A stretch of DNA of 47,329 nucleotides from Strigomonas culicis (Eukaryota > Euglenozoa > Kinetoplastea > Trypanosomatida > Trypanosomatidae). The notes under the pieces are model-generated. The model was given only the letters and a program-made list of their open reading frames with translations, searched no databases and had not been told where the DNA came from. Positions 37,878 through 47,329 of this stretch are shown piece by piece; the first letter of the stretch is position 1; every line of letters begins with the position of its first letter. The stretch lies in assembly GCA_000482145.1 (NCBI GenBank), contig AUXH01000070.1, positions 1 through 47,329 on the forward strand. The letters are read 5' to 3'. The position numbers were made by a program, and so were the translations under genes.

Positions 37878-38773
37878 CTTTATGGAACTATTCGAATTAA
37901 TAAAAGAATCTAAAATCTACCCTTTATGAAACAAAAAAAAAGGGGGGGTAATCCAAATATATCTAAGAATAAACAACGAAACAATCTGGGACAACTTGCC
38001 CAAGCTGTTTGCAAAGAAGGATGAGACAAAAAGAAAGAGAGAAGTAGAATGTGGTTCTCGTAAGTCTTTCTTCACACAACAAAATAGAAAACATGAAGGA
38101 GTGAAAAGACACAAACGCATACAACAAAGAAGATTTTTAAAAGAGAGATATTTTTTTTCTTTGATACGGAAAACGGACGCATATGCTTCTTTCTTTTGCA
38201 TCTTCTTCTTTCGTTCGAATTGAATCAAAAAAAAAAAAGTTCCGTTCAGCATTGAAGAAAATGGTAGACATCGGCAAAGCTACGTTCTTTTTTTATTTTC
38301 ATTTATCTTTTTTTTTTATTTCTTTCTTTCTAGTACTTCGATGAGTGGACAAAAAATATTGGCAAGATGTAACAATATGGAGAGAAACGAGATCAAGAAA
38401 AAAAAAAGGGGAGATAGAAACAAGCAAATCTTTTGTCTTTTTTTTTTCAAGCTGCTTATGAGCCCATTAACAAAACCTGCGAACGGTCAATAACAACTAA
38501 GATAAATATATATAAAAAAAATTGAAAAAAGAAATAATTGAAAAAAAGAGAATTATTTAGGTATATATACATATATACATCTGTATATATAGATATATAG
38601 ATTGATAGTTATATATGCATGTGTGTCGATGTGTATAAGTGTAAACGGAAAAGCATAGGCGTTATGGTATAATTAACATTTTTTTTTCTTTCTAGCACAC
38701 GTTCCGATGAGGGAAGAAAGGGGAAGGGCACCACCACTAGAGCAACAGCACACATAGCATACATGCAAAACGA
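37878..38773. other. intergenic region, no gene seen
   Basis: About 900 bases, AT-rich. A minus-strand pyrimidine tract at about 37950-37925 lies just upstream of the Ser/Tyr-rich gene, with AG at 37923-37922 and 37918-37917. It holds several TA-rich stretches (38500-38620) and T-runs. Confidence 0.45.
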
Positions 38774-39808
38774 TCAATCCATCTTCACCTGATCGGCTTC
38801 TTGCTGCTCCCTAATGCTCTCCTTCACGCCTGCAACGAAGTTTTCGGAAATGTCCGCCGTGCGCTCCCCGATGAGCGGCACTCTCGTCACCACCGTCTTC
38901 GCCATCCGCGCTGCCCGTTCCACGAGATTCGACAGGGCGGCAGCAGGCGCCGACTCCGCGGCGTGGCGAACGACCTTGGGGGACAGCAAGTATACGGTCA
39001 GGAGAGAGTAGAGAAACGCAGCCACCAGGTAGATGATTGTGTGAAACAGCTTTGTCTTCGTCACGTCGAACGCATGAACCTCATGCAGGGCGCGCTCCTT
39101 CGTGTCGTGCACCTGGTCCTTGAAGTTCTCCACGCCCGCCTTGGCGCCCTCCACGTAGGGTAGGGCGGACTGCTTCGCGGAGTCGACGTAGGGCGTCACG
39201 ACACGCTTCGAGTCCTCCAGCGTGCGGTACGCCTGGTGCTGCAGCTCGTTCGCCTTATCGCGCGCATTCTCGACGGCGGCCTTCGCGCCCTCCACGTACG
39301 GCAGCGCTGTCTGCCTCGCCGACTCGATGTAGGGCTCGGCGGTGCGCTTCGTGTCCTCGACCGTGCGGTGCACGGACCGCTCCAGATCGGCGGCCATCTC
39401 GCGCGCGTTGTGCACGCCGTTCTTCGCGGACTCCACGTACGGCTCCGCGGACTGGATGTAGGGCTCCGCCTTCTTCTTCGCCGACTCGATGTAGGGCTCC
39501 GCCACCTTCTTAGCCTGCTCGACCGTCACGGACACCTTCTCCCTGCCCATCTCCACCGCCACGCGGCCCTTCTCTTCTGCGCCGGCGAGCACCTCCTGCG
39601 CCTTCGCGCTGGCGACCTCCTTCACATGCGCGGCCTCCTTAAGTGCCACATCGACGTAGTGCTGGCTCCTGCTCTGAGCGGCCTCGGCGGCCTCGCCGCC
39701 CTGCTCAGCGGCCGCGTCCACCACGTCGTGGATCTGGTCAACGACGGTGTCCCCCTCCTCTTCACTCTGGTGACCCTTGCGGTGAGAGTGCTTATTCTGG
39801 CGAGGCAT
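38774..39808 (-). CDS. amphipathic helical-repeat membrane protein (PY(I/V)xxA repeats)
   Basis: 344 residues, ATG at 39808. Residues about 50-245 are one long Ala/Glu/Lys-rich helical region with seven PY(I/V)(E/Q/D)(S/G)A units at 105, 116, 123, 159, 170, 206 and 217. These sit in an 11-residue rhythm (AEPYIESAKKK, then AEPYIQS) like the 11-mer repeats of perilipins, apolipoproteins and LEA proteins. Residues 150-196 and 197-243 are a tandem duplication of a 47-residue unit. A hydrophobic segment (about 254-276, LFHTIIYLVAAFLYSLLTVYLL in part) follows, then a helical tail. The layout suggests a protein that coats a membrane or lipid droplet and is anchored by the hydrophobic segment. The family is not recognised and the role is inferred from repeat character only. 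Confidence 0.82.
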   Translation of the reverse strand: MPRQNKHSHRKGHQSEEEGDTVVDQIHDVVDAAAEQGGEAAEAAQSRSQHYVDVALKEAAHVKEVASAKAQEVLAGAEEKGRVAVEMGREKVSVTVEQAKKVAEPYIESAKKKAEPYIQSAEPYVESAKNGVHNAREMAADLERSVHRTVEDTKRTAEPYIESARQTALPYVEGAKAAVENARDKANELQHQAYRTLEDSKRVVTPYVDSAKQSALPYVEGAKAGVENFKDQVHDTKERALHEVHAFDVTKTKLFHTIIYLVAAFLYSLLTVYLLSPKVVRHAAESAPAAALSNLVERAARMAKTVVTRVPLIGERTADISENFVAGVKESIREQQEADQVKMD

Positions 39809-40244
39809 GTGTGAACTTTATAAAAGAGTTATGTGAAAGCAATAGCAAACAATAATAATATGTTTTCTTTGGTGCTAGTTGGCGTCCTTGATTGTAGTAG
39901 TAATACCGTTGAAGCGTAATAAGTTTTCTGTGAGTATGTGAGTATTATATGGAAAGAGAGACATGAGAAGAAAAATAACAAGCATTCAATAAAACGGACA
40001 TGATGTGTGACGCTCTTTCTTTGTTTTGTTTCATTTCGGAAACTAGCAGAGAACCATGTAAAAAAAAAAAAAGGCAACACAGTTCATCTTTTTAATCGTT
40101 CGATTGAAGGTAAGCTAAGCTTACATTGTGCGCATGCAAAAATGTAATTGTGTTGGTAAGGGTGAATGTCATGAGATTGGGTGTACGTCACATACATATC
40201 GGTTCTGATAATAGGTGTCCTTCCGGTTTTCAATCGTTGCGGAC
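39809..40244. other. intergenic region, no gene seen
   Basis: AT-rich spacer with an A12 run near 40060-40071. No clear strong pyrimidine tract sits close to the 39808 start; purine-rich plus-strand sequence near 39950-39980 is the best candidate. Confidence 0.4.
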
Positions 40245-41567
40245 CTACCGTTGTAAAGGCGGCTCCGGACCGTACATTGCCACCATTGTCATCAAAAGAC
40301 TCTCTTCCTCTCCACGAAAGTTTTGAAGTGTGGCCTCGAGACGCGAAAGACCGCTGGGCTCATAGTGGCGGACAAGGTTGCGGATCCGGCGAATGAGCAC
40401 CTCTCCCCGCGGTTCTGTCTTGGGCGGCACTGTCTTCGCCGCGTTTCGTGCTTTCTGTTTTCTGCGAAGCACGTAGAGTCGAAAGCTCGTCAGGATGTCA
40501 TGAAACGGCACCTTCAAGTTGCTCTCCGCAACCGTGCTCTTGTTCACACTGAGGATCAGCGCTTGGCGAATGGTAACATCCTTGTCCTTAATGTACTCCT
40601 TGATCATGCGCCACTCCGACTGGGGGACGTCGCGCTCGAAGTACTCCTCCGCCAACATGTGCGCCTGGTCCAGTGTGAACAGCCCCGTCCTCTCCGTGTC
40701 GAACAGCTGCGCCACCTTCAGAATGTGGGTGTAGGCAGCCGGCGGCATCGCGTACCACTGTACCGGATTGCGGCTGTTCAGTGGGATCCACAGGAGGAGC
40801 GCCATCAGCGTGACACTGCCCGACGACGGCGGTTCGTGAACGCTATCGAAGAGACTCTGCACATCATACGGGTGGTTAGGATAGTTGCTGTAGCGCAGAA
40901 GACGGCACGCGTCCCGCCAGCGGAGACGCGGCTCGCCTTGCACTGTCGCCGTGGAGAAGTCGTAGTACAAGTCGACCACATCGTTGAATTCCTCCTCACC
41001 TAGACCGAAGTCGCGCGCGCATATGTCCAGAGATTTCTTCCAGTCCGCTTTACTCCCGCTCTGCATCGATGTGGTGGCACTACTGTACGAATCCTTCAAA
41101 CTCCGTGGATTCGTGAGGCTTAAGGCTGCAGTGCTGACGGACGGTGCGTCAACGAAGACGGAATACGCAGCTTGCGACGTAGTCGACTCCTCCAGGTAGT
41201 AGTCCTGAAGCGCCAGCTCCTCCTCTTTCGTCGGTTCGAGCACCGGCGGCAGAAGTGACGACGGCACAGGACCACCGCCTTCGCACGTGGTGTGCTTTTC
41301 ATTATACTCCTTGTAGCTGCCGGTCCACGGGCACACACTGCAGCTGCCATGCGCCCGCAACAGCATGCGAATGATGGCCTGATTCGGCGGCCGCACCTCC
41401 GCAATGGCACGGCAGCAGGTCGGACACGTGGTCACGCCGCGGAGACAGTTGCGGCAGAAAATATGATCGCAATTTGTGATTTCGACCGGATCGATCCACA
41501 TACAGCAGCAAATGGCACACTCCGCGTCCGCGCCGAACGTGGAGTCTGGTTTGAAGTACTTCGACAT
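40245..41567 (-). CDS. RING-finger protein with TRAF-type zinc site and degenerate EF-hand region
   Basis: 440 residues, ATG at 41567. The N-terminal C3HC4 RING has all eight ligands: C17, C20, C33, H35, C38, C41, C48, C51. A second small zinc site, like the first TRAF-type finger after a RING, follows (C76, C79, H92, C95; CSVCPWTG to HTTC). This pairing is common in E3 ubiquitin ligases. After a Ser/Thr-rich linker (about 130-175), residues 285-350 contain an EF-hand-like helix-loop-helix (LFDTERTGLFTLDQAHMLAEEYF) whose last loop position is Gln rather than Glu, so calcium binding is doubtful. The C-terminus has a basic helix (RRKQKARNAAK). Probable role: E3 ligase with an EF-type interaction module; substrate unknown. 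Confidence 0.88.
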   Translation of the reverse strand: MSKYFKPDSTFGADAECAICCCMWIDPVEITNCDHIFCRNCLRGVTTCPTCCRAIAEVRPPNQAIIRMLLRAHGSCSVCPWTGSYKEYNEKHTTCEGGGPVPSSLLPPVLEPTKEEELALQDYYLEESTTSQAAYSVFVDAPSVSTAALSLTNPRSLKDSYSSATTSMQSGSKADWKKSLDICARDFGLGEEEFNDVVDLYYDFSTATVQGEPRLRWRDACRLLRYSNYPNHPYDVQSLFDSVHEPPSSGSVTLMALLLWIPLNSRNPVQWYAMPPAAYTHILKVAQLFDTERTGLFTLDQAHMLAEEYFERDVPQSEWRMIKEYIKDKDVTIRQALILSVNKSTVAESNLKVPFHDILTSFRLYVLRRKQKARNAAKTVPPKTEPRGEVLIRRIRNLVRHYEPSGLSRLEATLQNFRGEEESLLMTMVAMYGPEPPLQR

Positions 41568-42162
41568 TGGGACTCTGCTCTAGTGAGAGTTCTTTTTGTT
41601 ATCGCGGTTGCTTCTCGAACAACAGCGCCAAGAGAAGAAATATAAAAAAAAAGTGTCCTCTGTAATTCTGGTAATTGCAGCGTGCAGAAGTAAAAAAAAG
41701 CGGGGTCGTGAAAAGTAACATCCTATTGCTCGCAGTAAAACAGAAGATACAAACAGAACGGAAGCGCCACAACCAGCGCAGATACACACACACACACACA
41801 CCACACACACAAAGGGAAGAGGGGGTGGATATTATCGAATGTTTTTTTTTGTTGTTAATGCGACGATTAGAAGGTGTTTTAAAGAAGGGAAATGATCCTT
41901 TAGAATTAAGAACTAAAAAAGAAAAAAAGAACAGAAAATGAAACTTGATAATTTTATATTAAGCGAAATGATTATCCTTATTTTAATTGGTATTGTGCTT
42001 TTTTTTGTTGTTTTTCCTGCATGAGTACGGCCTTCTTTTTATAACATTGTTTCAAAAGAACGATGTTGCTGAGGAACAAAAAGTAGAAGGTGAAACAAAA
42101 AAAAGCAAACAACAAAGGGGGACTAATGAACCATGCGTACTCTTTTTTTTTTCATTTCACTC
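41568..42162. other. intergenic region with splice signal and AC microsatellite
   Basis: No gene. Minus-strand T-rich pyrimidine tract at about 41660-41630, first AG at 41615-41614, leader 46 bases for the RING gene. Confidence 0.5.
41784..41810. repeat. (AC)n microsatellite
   Basis: AC repeat with one CC interruption in the spacer between the RING and Pol5-like genes. Confidence 0.85.
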
Positions 42163-45100
42163 TCAGTTGGTTGACTCATCCTTGAGCGCGGCAGCCGCCA
42201 TGGACAACTTCTCCTGCCGCCAGCGCTGGAAGGACTTTTGCCGTGCCGCGTGAAGCAGGCGCTTGCGCTCTCGGTTCTTGGCGATGCGCTGCTGCTTGGC
42301 CACCATGATGTGCTTGCGGCGCTCTTCGCGCTCCTCCTTGGTGAGCGCCTGCCGCTGCTCCTCCCGCATCACCTTCCGCTGCACCCGGTCCTCCACGCGC
42401 AGCTCCTCGCGGTGCTTGCGCTTGCGGGACCGCTCCTCGTCCGTGGCGTCCTTGTTGCGGTAGGCGAGCAGCGCCTTGAGCACCTTGGTGCGCACCTTCG
42501 GCGTCGGGCCCTTGCGCTTCGCGGCCTCGCTGAACTGGCCGTAGAGCACCTTCACGGGGACGGCCGCCTTCGTCTCGCGCGCCTTGGGCTCGCGGCCCAG
42601 CAGCCGCTCCATCGCCGCCAGCATGCGGATGGACGCGGAGGACAGCTGGATGGCGTCGTCGTCTATCGCGCGGTCCAGAATTTCGGTCGAGACCCATGCC
42701 GTGTCCAGGTGCACACGCTTGTTGTACTGCACGACGAACTTGACCGTGCGCAGGTACTCGAAGGGCAGCGTGTGCTTGATCGCGTACACCTGCTCCAGCG
42801 TCACGGACTGCAGAAAGTCGCGTATCGCCAACGCGCAGCGCTCCTTCAGCGCGCCCGGCAGCCCCGATATGCGCGGGAGCATTGCGTCCGTCATGACGCA
42901 GCATCCAAAGAAGGCGCGGTAGCGCTGCGGGCCCTCGAGCGCGGCGACCTCCTCAAACTTCTCGTAGATGGTCGGCAGCAGCACCCAGGCAAACCCTTGG
43001 CGGTAGAAGTAAATGTCCTTCTTGATGCCGGGCAGCACGCGCTTCATGTCCCACCCGCGGTCGCAGAAGATGGACTTGTAGTACTCGGCAAGCGTGATGC
43101 GCACCTCCTCCCCCGCGTGGTTCTTGTAGGCCAGCATGCTCACGTAGTGGAACACGCGCAGCGCCAGCCCCTTCAGCTTCCCAAAGCGGTAGCGTGCCGT
43201 CGCGAGCGCCTTCACCGTCGCGCCGCTCTTCTGGAAGAGCTTCTGCAAGACCTTTCGACAGTAACTCTGAATGTCGCCAAGGAGCTGAAAGAGCTCATCC
43301 GCGGAAACAAAATGGCCGTAGTAGCGATTCTTGGACATGAGGAGCGTCTCGATGCCGGACACACTGCTATTGAAAATGACGTCGTCGGCCGTCTTCACCT
43401 CCTCCCGGCAGACAGCCAGTAAAACCTGGAAAATATGAACCACCAACGGACAGTTCAGCTGTATGCCGACACGAGACACGAGCGTGATGGCGCGCACGAC
43501 ATCGGACTTCTCGCGGTTCTCCGTGTCCACGGGGTACGAGTGGTCCAGGTCGACGTTGCCCACCATTCCCTTGAGTGCATCAATATAGCCTTGTGTGGGG
43601 GCCTCCTCCTCCTCAAAGTCACTCTCTTCATCCCCGTCAGTAGCGTCCTTGTCCTCCTCCGCTTCGGCCTCCGAGTTGTCTTCCGGCTCGGTGTCACTTC
43701 CATCGGCTGGCTCCGTTGCGTCATCCGAAACCTCCGTCTCCGCGTCGGACTCTTCATCCGCGTTGCTGCTGCTGCTGCTGCTGCTCTCGTCGTCCTTTTC
43801 CTCCGCATCGTCTTGGACGTCCCCGCCCTCGTCCTCCTCGCTGCTATCACTGCCTTCGTTCTTGTCTGCCTTGATGCGCCGCTGCCGCGCGATCTCGCGA
43901 CTGTCCGTGTTGAAGCCCTCCTTGAGCGGCGCCAGCAGCAGGTCCAACGTGGCCCTGCTGCGGATGTGCTTCGCGAAGCGCTGCACGTAGCCGGCCGCAA
44001 TGCGTCGCACGCACGTCATCAGAGGCATCACCTGCAGCGGAGCCATCTTCCGCATGAGCAGCGTCATGAGCACATCGAAGAAGAGGTTGAGCGTGTCAAG
44101 GGTCCCGTGCAGATAAAAGCTCACCAAATCCGGGACAACAGAGGACGCCAGCAGCGTGGCATCGCTGTTCGTGGCGTCGTCGACACTGAGGATTAAGAAA
44201 CAGAGTGTCAGCAGGAGCTCCATGTCGCGCTTCTCGTAAAACAGCACGCTGCGCTGGGTGGACGCCTCGAGCGCCTCCACAATGCGATTACGCGCCTTCA
44301 GAAACTTCTTGTTGTTCAACGCGGTGCTGAAGCGTGTCTTTCCCTTCTCCTCGGCGGCCAGGTAGCGGCGAATCACCTCGCGAGGGTCCACCGTGCACTT
44401 GGGGCGCGTGATGTCGCCGGGGAAGGTGAAGGAAAAGCAATCCGCAAACAGGTAAATGCACTTGTTCTTGCTCTTCTCGTCGCGCGTGCGGGTAGGCGGG
44501 AAAAAGCCGCTCTCTAGAAAAAACAGGACGCACTGGTTGATGTACGGGCACTCCACATCGGCGTGCACAGGGACAAGAAGGCAGTTCCGCATCTCACTCA
44601 GCGCCCACGTGCGGTTCGCGGCGGCCGTCGCCGCGTCGTCGCGCGTGCGCTGGTACTGCGTGATGAGGTCCGACAGCTTGTGCGCGATCGCCGGCACGGG
44701 GAGCTGCTTCAGCTCCGCGATGGGGGTTGCCTTCAGCGCCGCGCGGCGCTTGCTGCCGACTGTCTTGTCCGTCATGTGCAGCACGTCCATCCGCTCGTCC
44801 ACGTCCGTGCTGAGGACGGCGAGCTGGCCGAGCCGCTCAATCAGCTTCTGGAACAGCACGCGGCGCGGCACGTCCGCGCTGCCGCGGCGGTAGGGCGCGA
44901 TCGCGGTGTGCACGATGGTGGCGAGGTGCTCCTTGAGCGACTCGCCGCCCGCGCAGCGCCGCGTGACAAGGTCGAAGAGGTCGTTCCAGACGGGGTGCAC
45001 CATCGGGTGCACCGCGGTCACCTGCTCCTTGCGGAAGAGCGCGTTCGTCAGCTGCTCCATCGTCGCGGGCTGAAGCGGGTCCGCCGCCATGAGCGCCACA

Positions 45101-46479
45101 AGCCCCGGCGTGAAGCAGTGCACGCTGGGCTTCGGCTCCAGCTCCATCAGCCGCAGCAGGCACTGAATCGCCTCGGGGCGGAAGTACTCCACCTTGGGGT
45201 AGAAGAAGAAGGCAAACGTGGCCCACTGCATCGCCTCGGCGCTGTGGAGCAGCGCCGCGTGCTGCTCCCACAGCAGGAAGAGCATGTTGGCCGAGAGCAC
45301 ACGCGTCGCGCGCTGCTCCACGTAGCAGAAAGACAGCGCCATCGCCACCTGCTCCGCCTCCGCCGCGCCCAGCGCCGCGCGCGACGCAACGACGCAGCTG
45401 AGGCCGAACACCGCCGCGATCATGCGCTGGTTGCGCTCCCCCTTCGTGGGATCGTTGAGGTCGTCCGCGTCGATGTCGTCCTCGGCGGGCACGGCGCCGC
45501 CCTGGCGCTGCCTCGCCTCCACGCGCGCCTTGACGGCCCGCATGCGCGAGGTGAGGGCCAGCTCCTCGTCCATGATGGACAGGATGACCGTCGCCGCAAT
45601 GGATGTCTGCGTCAGCACGGCGTACAGCGTCGCGCAGTGGAGCACCGTCATGGAGATGTCCTCCGTCGCCATCCCGAGCACGAGCCGTGACAAGGCGTAC
45701 ACGACGGAGTGGTGCGCCGTCGCCCGAAGCCCGTCCAGCGTGCGGCAGTCGACATCGTCGTTCTCCTTCAGCTTGTTCTTGAGGTAGTTGATGAAGGCGT
45801 GAAGCCCCTCCTTCCGCCGCTGCGCATTGTGGCGCACGCACATGTTGAGGAGCGCCGTCACGTGCGCGCGCTCCCGCACCTTCTGCGCCAGCGCCACCTG
45901 GGTCCGGGACTTCTTCTCCGGCGCCGTCTGGTCCTCCTCCTCCCCATCCGCCTCCTTCAGCTTCCCCTTAGAGAACGACTTGGACTTGCTCGCCTCGAAG
46001 AAGGCCCACTCGAGCCACTGCACAAACGCACAGACGAGGTTCGGCGCCCCGCGCTCAAACCGCGGCAGGTAGGAGCGGAAGGAGGCCACCTCCGGCGGGA
46101 GGTGCTGCATGACCAGCGACGGCGGCACCAGGGCAAACACGTGGCTAAGGTTCTTATCGAACAGCTCCGCAGACAGCTGCTTTGCCTTGAACTTGGAGAT
46201 TTCTTCTTTCAGCTGAGAGGAAATCTGCGATGCCAAGTGGATGTCCACGTCCTTCACGCGATGGGAGACCACCTTGGGCTTCACATTCATCGGCGTCTTC
46301 AGGCGTGGCACATAATGGCGACTTGCGGTAGCACCCTTCTCCTTATTGTAAACCTTTTTGGCATGCTCTTGTATCTTCTTCTTCGCCGCATAGCCCTGTG
46401 CCTTTTTGCCTGCCCTAGCGGCAGCGCTTCCATTCGCTGCGCCCTTACGGGGCGCACCTCCTTTGCGCACGGGGGGCAT
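42163..46479 (-). CDS. Pol5/MYBBP1A-like nucleolar protein
   Basis: 1438 residues, ATG at 46479. The N-terminus is Lys/Arg-rich (nuclear or nucleolar signal). Residues about 220-300 follow the Pol5/MYBBP1A start: RRKEGLHAFINYLKNKL, then YALSRLVLGMATEDISMTVLHCATLYAVL, like the family pattern YAL-x-RLVRGLAS-x-R-x-x-AR-x-G. A long all-helical HEAT-like body follows, then an acidic domain (about 870-965, Asp/Glu runs and seven consecutive Ser) and a very basic C-terminus (about 1365-1425). That order, helical body then acidic stretch then basic tail, is the Pol5/MYBBP1A layout. Yeast Pol5 works in rRNA synthesis and 60S maturation and is not an actual replicative polymerase despite its name. CBF/Noc-type ribosome factors are an alternative. 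All the long plus-strand frames here are shadows. Confidence 0.78.
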   Translation of the reverse strand: MPPVRKGGAPRKGAANGSAAARAGKKAQGYAAKKKIQEHAKKVYNKEKGATASRHYVPRLKTPMNVKPKVVSHRVKDVDIHLASQISSQLKEEISKFKAKQLSAELFDKNLSHVFALVPPSLVMQHLPPEVASFRSYLPRFERGAPNLVCAFVQWLEWAFFEASKSKSFSKGKLKEADGEEEDQTAPEKKSRTQVALAQKVRERAHVTALLNMCVRHNAQRRKEGLHAFINYLKNKLKENDDVDCRTLDGLRATAHHSVVYALSRLVLGMATEDISMTVLHCATLYAVLTQTSIAATVILSIMDEELALTSRMRAVKARVEARQRQGGAVPAEDDIDADDLNDPTKGERNQRMIAAVFGLSCVVASRAALGAAEAEQVAMALSFCYVEQRATRVLSANMLFLLWEQHAALLHSAEAMQWATFAFFFYPKVEYFRPEAIQCLLRLMELEPKPSVHCFTPGLVALMAADPLQPATMEQLTNALFRKEQVTAVHPMVHPVWNDLFDLVTRRCAGGESLKEHLATIVHTAIAPYRRGSADVPRRVLFQKLIERLGQLAVLSTDVDERMDVLHMTDKTVGSKRRAALKATPIAELKQLPVPAIAHKLSDLITQYQRTRDDAATAAANRTWALSEMRNCLLVPVHADVECPYINQCVLFFLESGFFPPTRTRDEKSKNKCIYLFADCFSFTFPGDITRPKCTVDPREVIRRYLAAEEKGKTRFSTALNNKKFLKARNRIVEALEASTQRSVLFYEKRDMELLLTLCFLILSVDDATNSDATLLASSVVPDLVSFYLHGTLDTLNLFFDVLMTLLMRKMAPLQVMPLMTCVRRIAAGYVQRFAKHIRSRATLDLLLAPLKEGFNTDSREIARQRRIKADKNEGSDSSEEDEGGDVQDDAEEKDDESSSSSSSNADEESDAETEVSDDATEPADGSDTEPEDNSEAEAEEDKDATDGDEESDFEEEEAPTQGYIDALKGMVGNVDLDHSYPVDTENREKSDVVRAITLVSRVGIQLNCPLVVHIFQVLLAVCREEVKTADDVIFNSSVSGIETLLMSKNRYYGHFVSADELFQLLGDIQSYCRKVLQKLFQKSGATVKALATARYRFGKLKGLALRVFHYVSMLAYKNHAGEEVRITLAEYYKSIFCDRGWDMKRVLPGIKKDIYFYRQGFAWVLLPTIYEKFEEVAALEGPQRYRAFFGCCVMTDAMLPRISGLPGALKERCALAIRDFLQSVTLEQVYAIKHTLPFEYLRTVKFVVQYNKRVHLDTAWVSTEILDRAIDDDAIQLSSASIRMLAAMERLLGREPKARETKAAVPVKVLYGQFSEAAKRKGPTPKVRTKVLKALLAYRNKDATDEERSRKRKHREELRVEDRVQRKVMREEQRQALTKEEREERRKHIMVAKQQRIAKNRERKRLLHAARQKSFQRWRQEKLSMAAAALKDESTN
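43765..43785. repeat. seven-unit trinucleotide repeat encoding poly-Ser
   Basis: Seven GCT units on the plus strand (AGC in sense) inside the acidic domain of the Pol5-like protein, coding for seven Ser in a row. It could be length-variable between strains. Confidence 0.85.
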
Positions 46480-47329
46480 GATGGTCTGTTCTTACTTGTT
46501 CTTCCTTTCTCCTGTATTTTACGTCTTCTTATTACACGTGTGTTTAATAATGTCCGCGATTTGGCTTCTTTTTTTTTTTAAAGGACTAGGAAGACTATAC
46601 GTGTGCTAAAACAAAACTACTCTAGGCATTGAAATAATAACAGCGACGAAAAGAGGAGCAAAAGGAAAGAAGGAACCGTATAAGATAACCGCGATTTCAA
46701 TGAACAAAAAAAAACAATTGAAACATCCACATTGATATGTACCAGCAGCACTACATGTGCATGCAGGCAATATGAGAGACTCTGGACAAGCGCCGTGGTG
46801 ATACGCTGCTTTTTTTTTTAACCTTTCAAATTTACGAAAGATAAGTATTATTATTCTTCTTTTTAACAACAAGATTCGTGTTCCGGAGAAAAAAAAAACA
46901 AATGAATACACCGTAGAAAAATATAAAGGTACTAAACGGTTCGCTTCTTTTGACTAGTAATGCTTGAACGCGATCTACCGATGAGCAAACAACAACAATT
47001 GCTTGGACATCAAATTCGATTTCCACAAAAGAAGAAACAACCCAGAAAAAAAATACTCAAAAACAAAAGAAAGAAACACATGTTGATATATAAATACGGT
47101 TGCTATCAAATGATACTTTCATATATTCATTCGTTTTTGGCATTTTTTTTTCTTTTTCATACGTGTACGCTCATTCGAATTACATGGATGTATTCTTGCT
47201 AAATACAATTTTGAAAAGGGAAAAAAAAAGAAGAGAGAGAGAGAGATAATTATTCATTTGCAGATTAAAAAACAAAAAAGTGATTTTTATCCTTATCAAC
47301 TTTATATATATATATATATATATATATAC
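46480..47329. other. intergenic region at the right edge
   Basis: No gene seen. A minus-strand pyrimidine tract at about 46680-46640, followed by AG around 46623-46622, is the likely acceptor for the Pol5-like gene (leader about 142 bases). Between that site and the ATG the minus strand is purine-rich. The region ends in a TA repeat. Confidence 0.45.
47303..47328. repeat. (TA)n microsatellite at window edge
   Basis: TA repeat of at least 26 bases, ending one base before the window edge; its true length is unknown. Confidence 0.85.

Noticed and set aside
42238..45690. Several long plus-strand frames (394 and 375 codons) across the Pol5-like gene
   Set aside because: Shadows caused by high third-position GC; compositions are extreme and no matching trans-splice tract is present.
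1..47329. Search for CRISPR, prophage, transposon or operon-type systems
   Set aside because: No regularly spaced direct repeats, transposase, reverse transcriptase, integrase or terminal repeats were seen; organisation is eukaryotic and polycistronic.

Overview
The window reads as chromosomal DNA of a trypanosomatid flagellate (Kinetoplastea). Twenty intron-free genes all lie on the minus strand with no strand switch over about 46 kb. GC-richer coding blocks alternate with AT-rich spacers of about 0.3-1.6 kb full of homopolymers and microsatellites. Most genes have, just upstream in their own sense, a long polypyrimidine run followed by a first AG, which is the signature of spliced-leader trans-splicing. 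The window is therefore best read as an internal piece of one polycistronic transcription unit read right to left. No tRNA, rRNA, SL-RNA, CRISPR array, transposon or viral gene was seen. The genus cannot be fixed from the sequence alone.

Read in transcription order (right to left): a Pol5/MYBBP1A-like nucleolar protein (46479-42163); a RING protein with a degenerate EF-hand-like part (41567-40245); a helical-repeat membrane protein with PY(I/V)xxA repeats (39808-38774); a large protein with a Ser/Tyr-rich disordered N-terminus (37877-34800); a CCCH zinc-finger protein (34034-32916); a DCC1-like cohesion/clamp-loader subunit (31318-30032); a two-ubiquitin-like-fold protein with a BAG-like C-terminus (29509-28289); a second CCCH protein (27309-25870); a coiled-coil protein (24718-23984); a tiny single-RRM protein (23469-23230); GMP synthase (22882-20939); a prolyl-4-hydroxylase-like dioxygenase with a C-terminal TPR-like helix pair (20424-19477); a mitochondrially targeted repeat protein (19206-16918); the GTPase DRG2 (16576-15452); a SAC3/GANP-family protein of THP3/LENG8 type (15080-13323); type II isopentenyl-diphosphate isomerase (12924-11845); an amino-acid/auxin-permease-type transporter (11346-10111); a diacylglycerol-kinase-type lipid kinase (9144-8026); a divergent protein with weak SET/LSMT-like pattern (7582-6731); a long cullin (6399-3286); and, running off the left edge, a type I surface protein whose reading frame is broken twice (1654-1).

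The gene mix is housekeeping plus post-transcriptional control (two CCCH proteins, RRM, SAC3 family), ubiquitin/chaperone functions (cullin, RING, UBL-BAG) and metabolism (GMPS, IDI-2, DGK, transporter). Neighbours in such units are co-transcribed but usually not functionally linked, so gene order is not used here as evidence of function. The parts most worth a second look are the Ser/Tyr-rich protein, the helical-repeat membrane protein beside it, the broken surface-protein gene, the mitochondrial protein with an almost absent predicted 5' leader, and the TPR-tailed hydroxylase.
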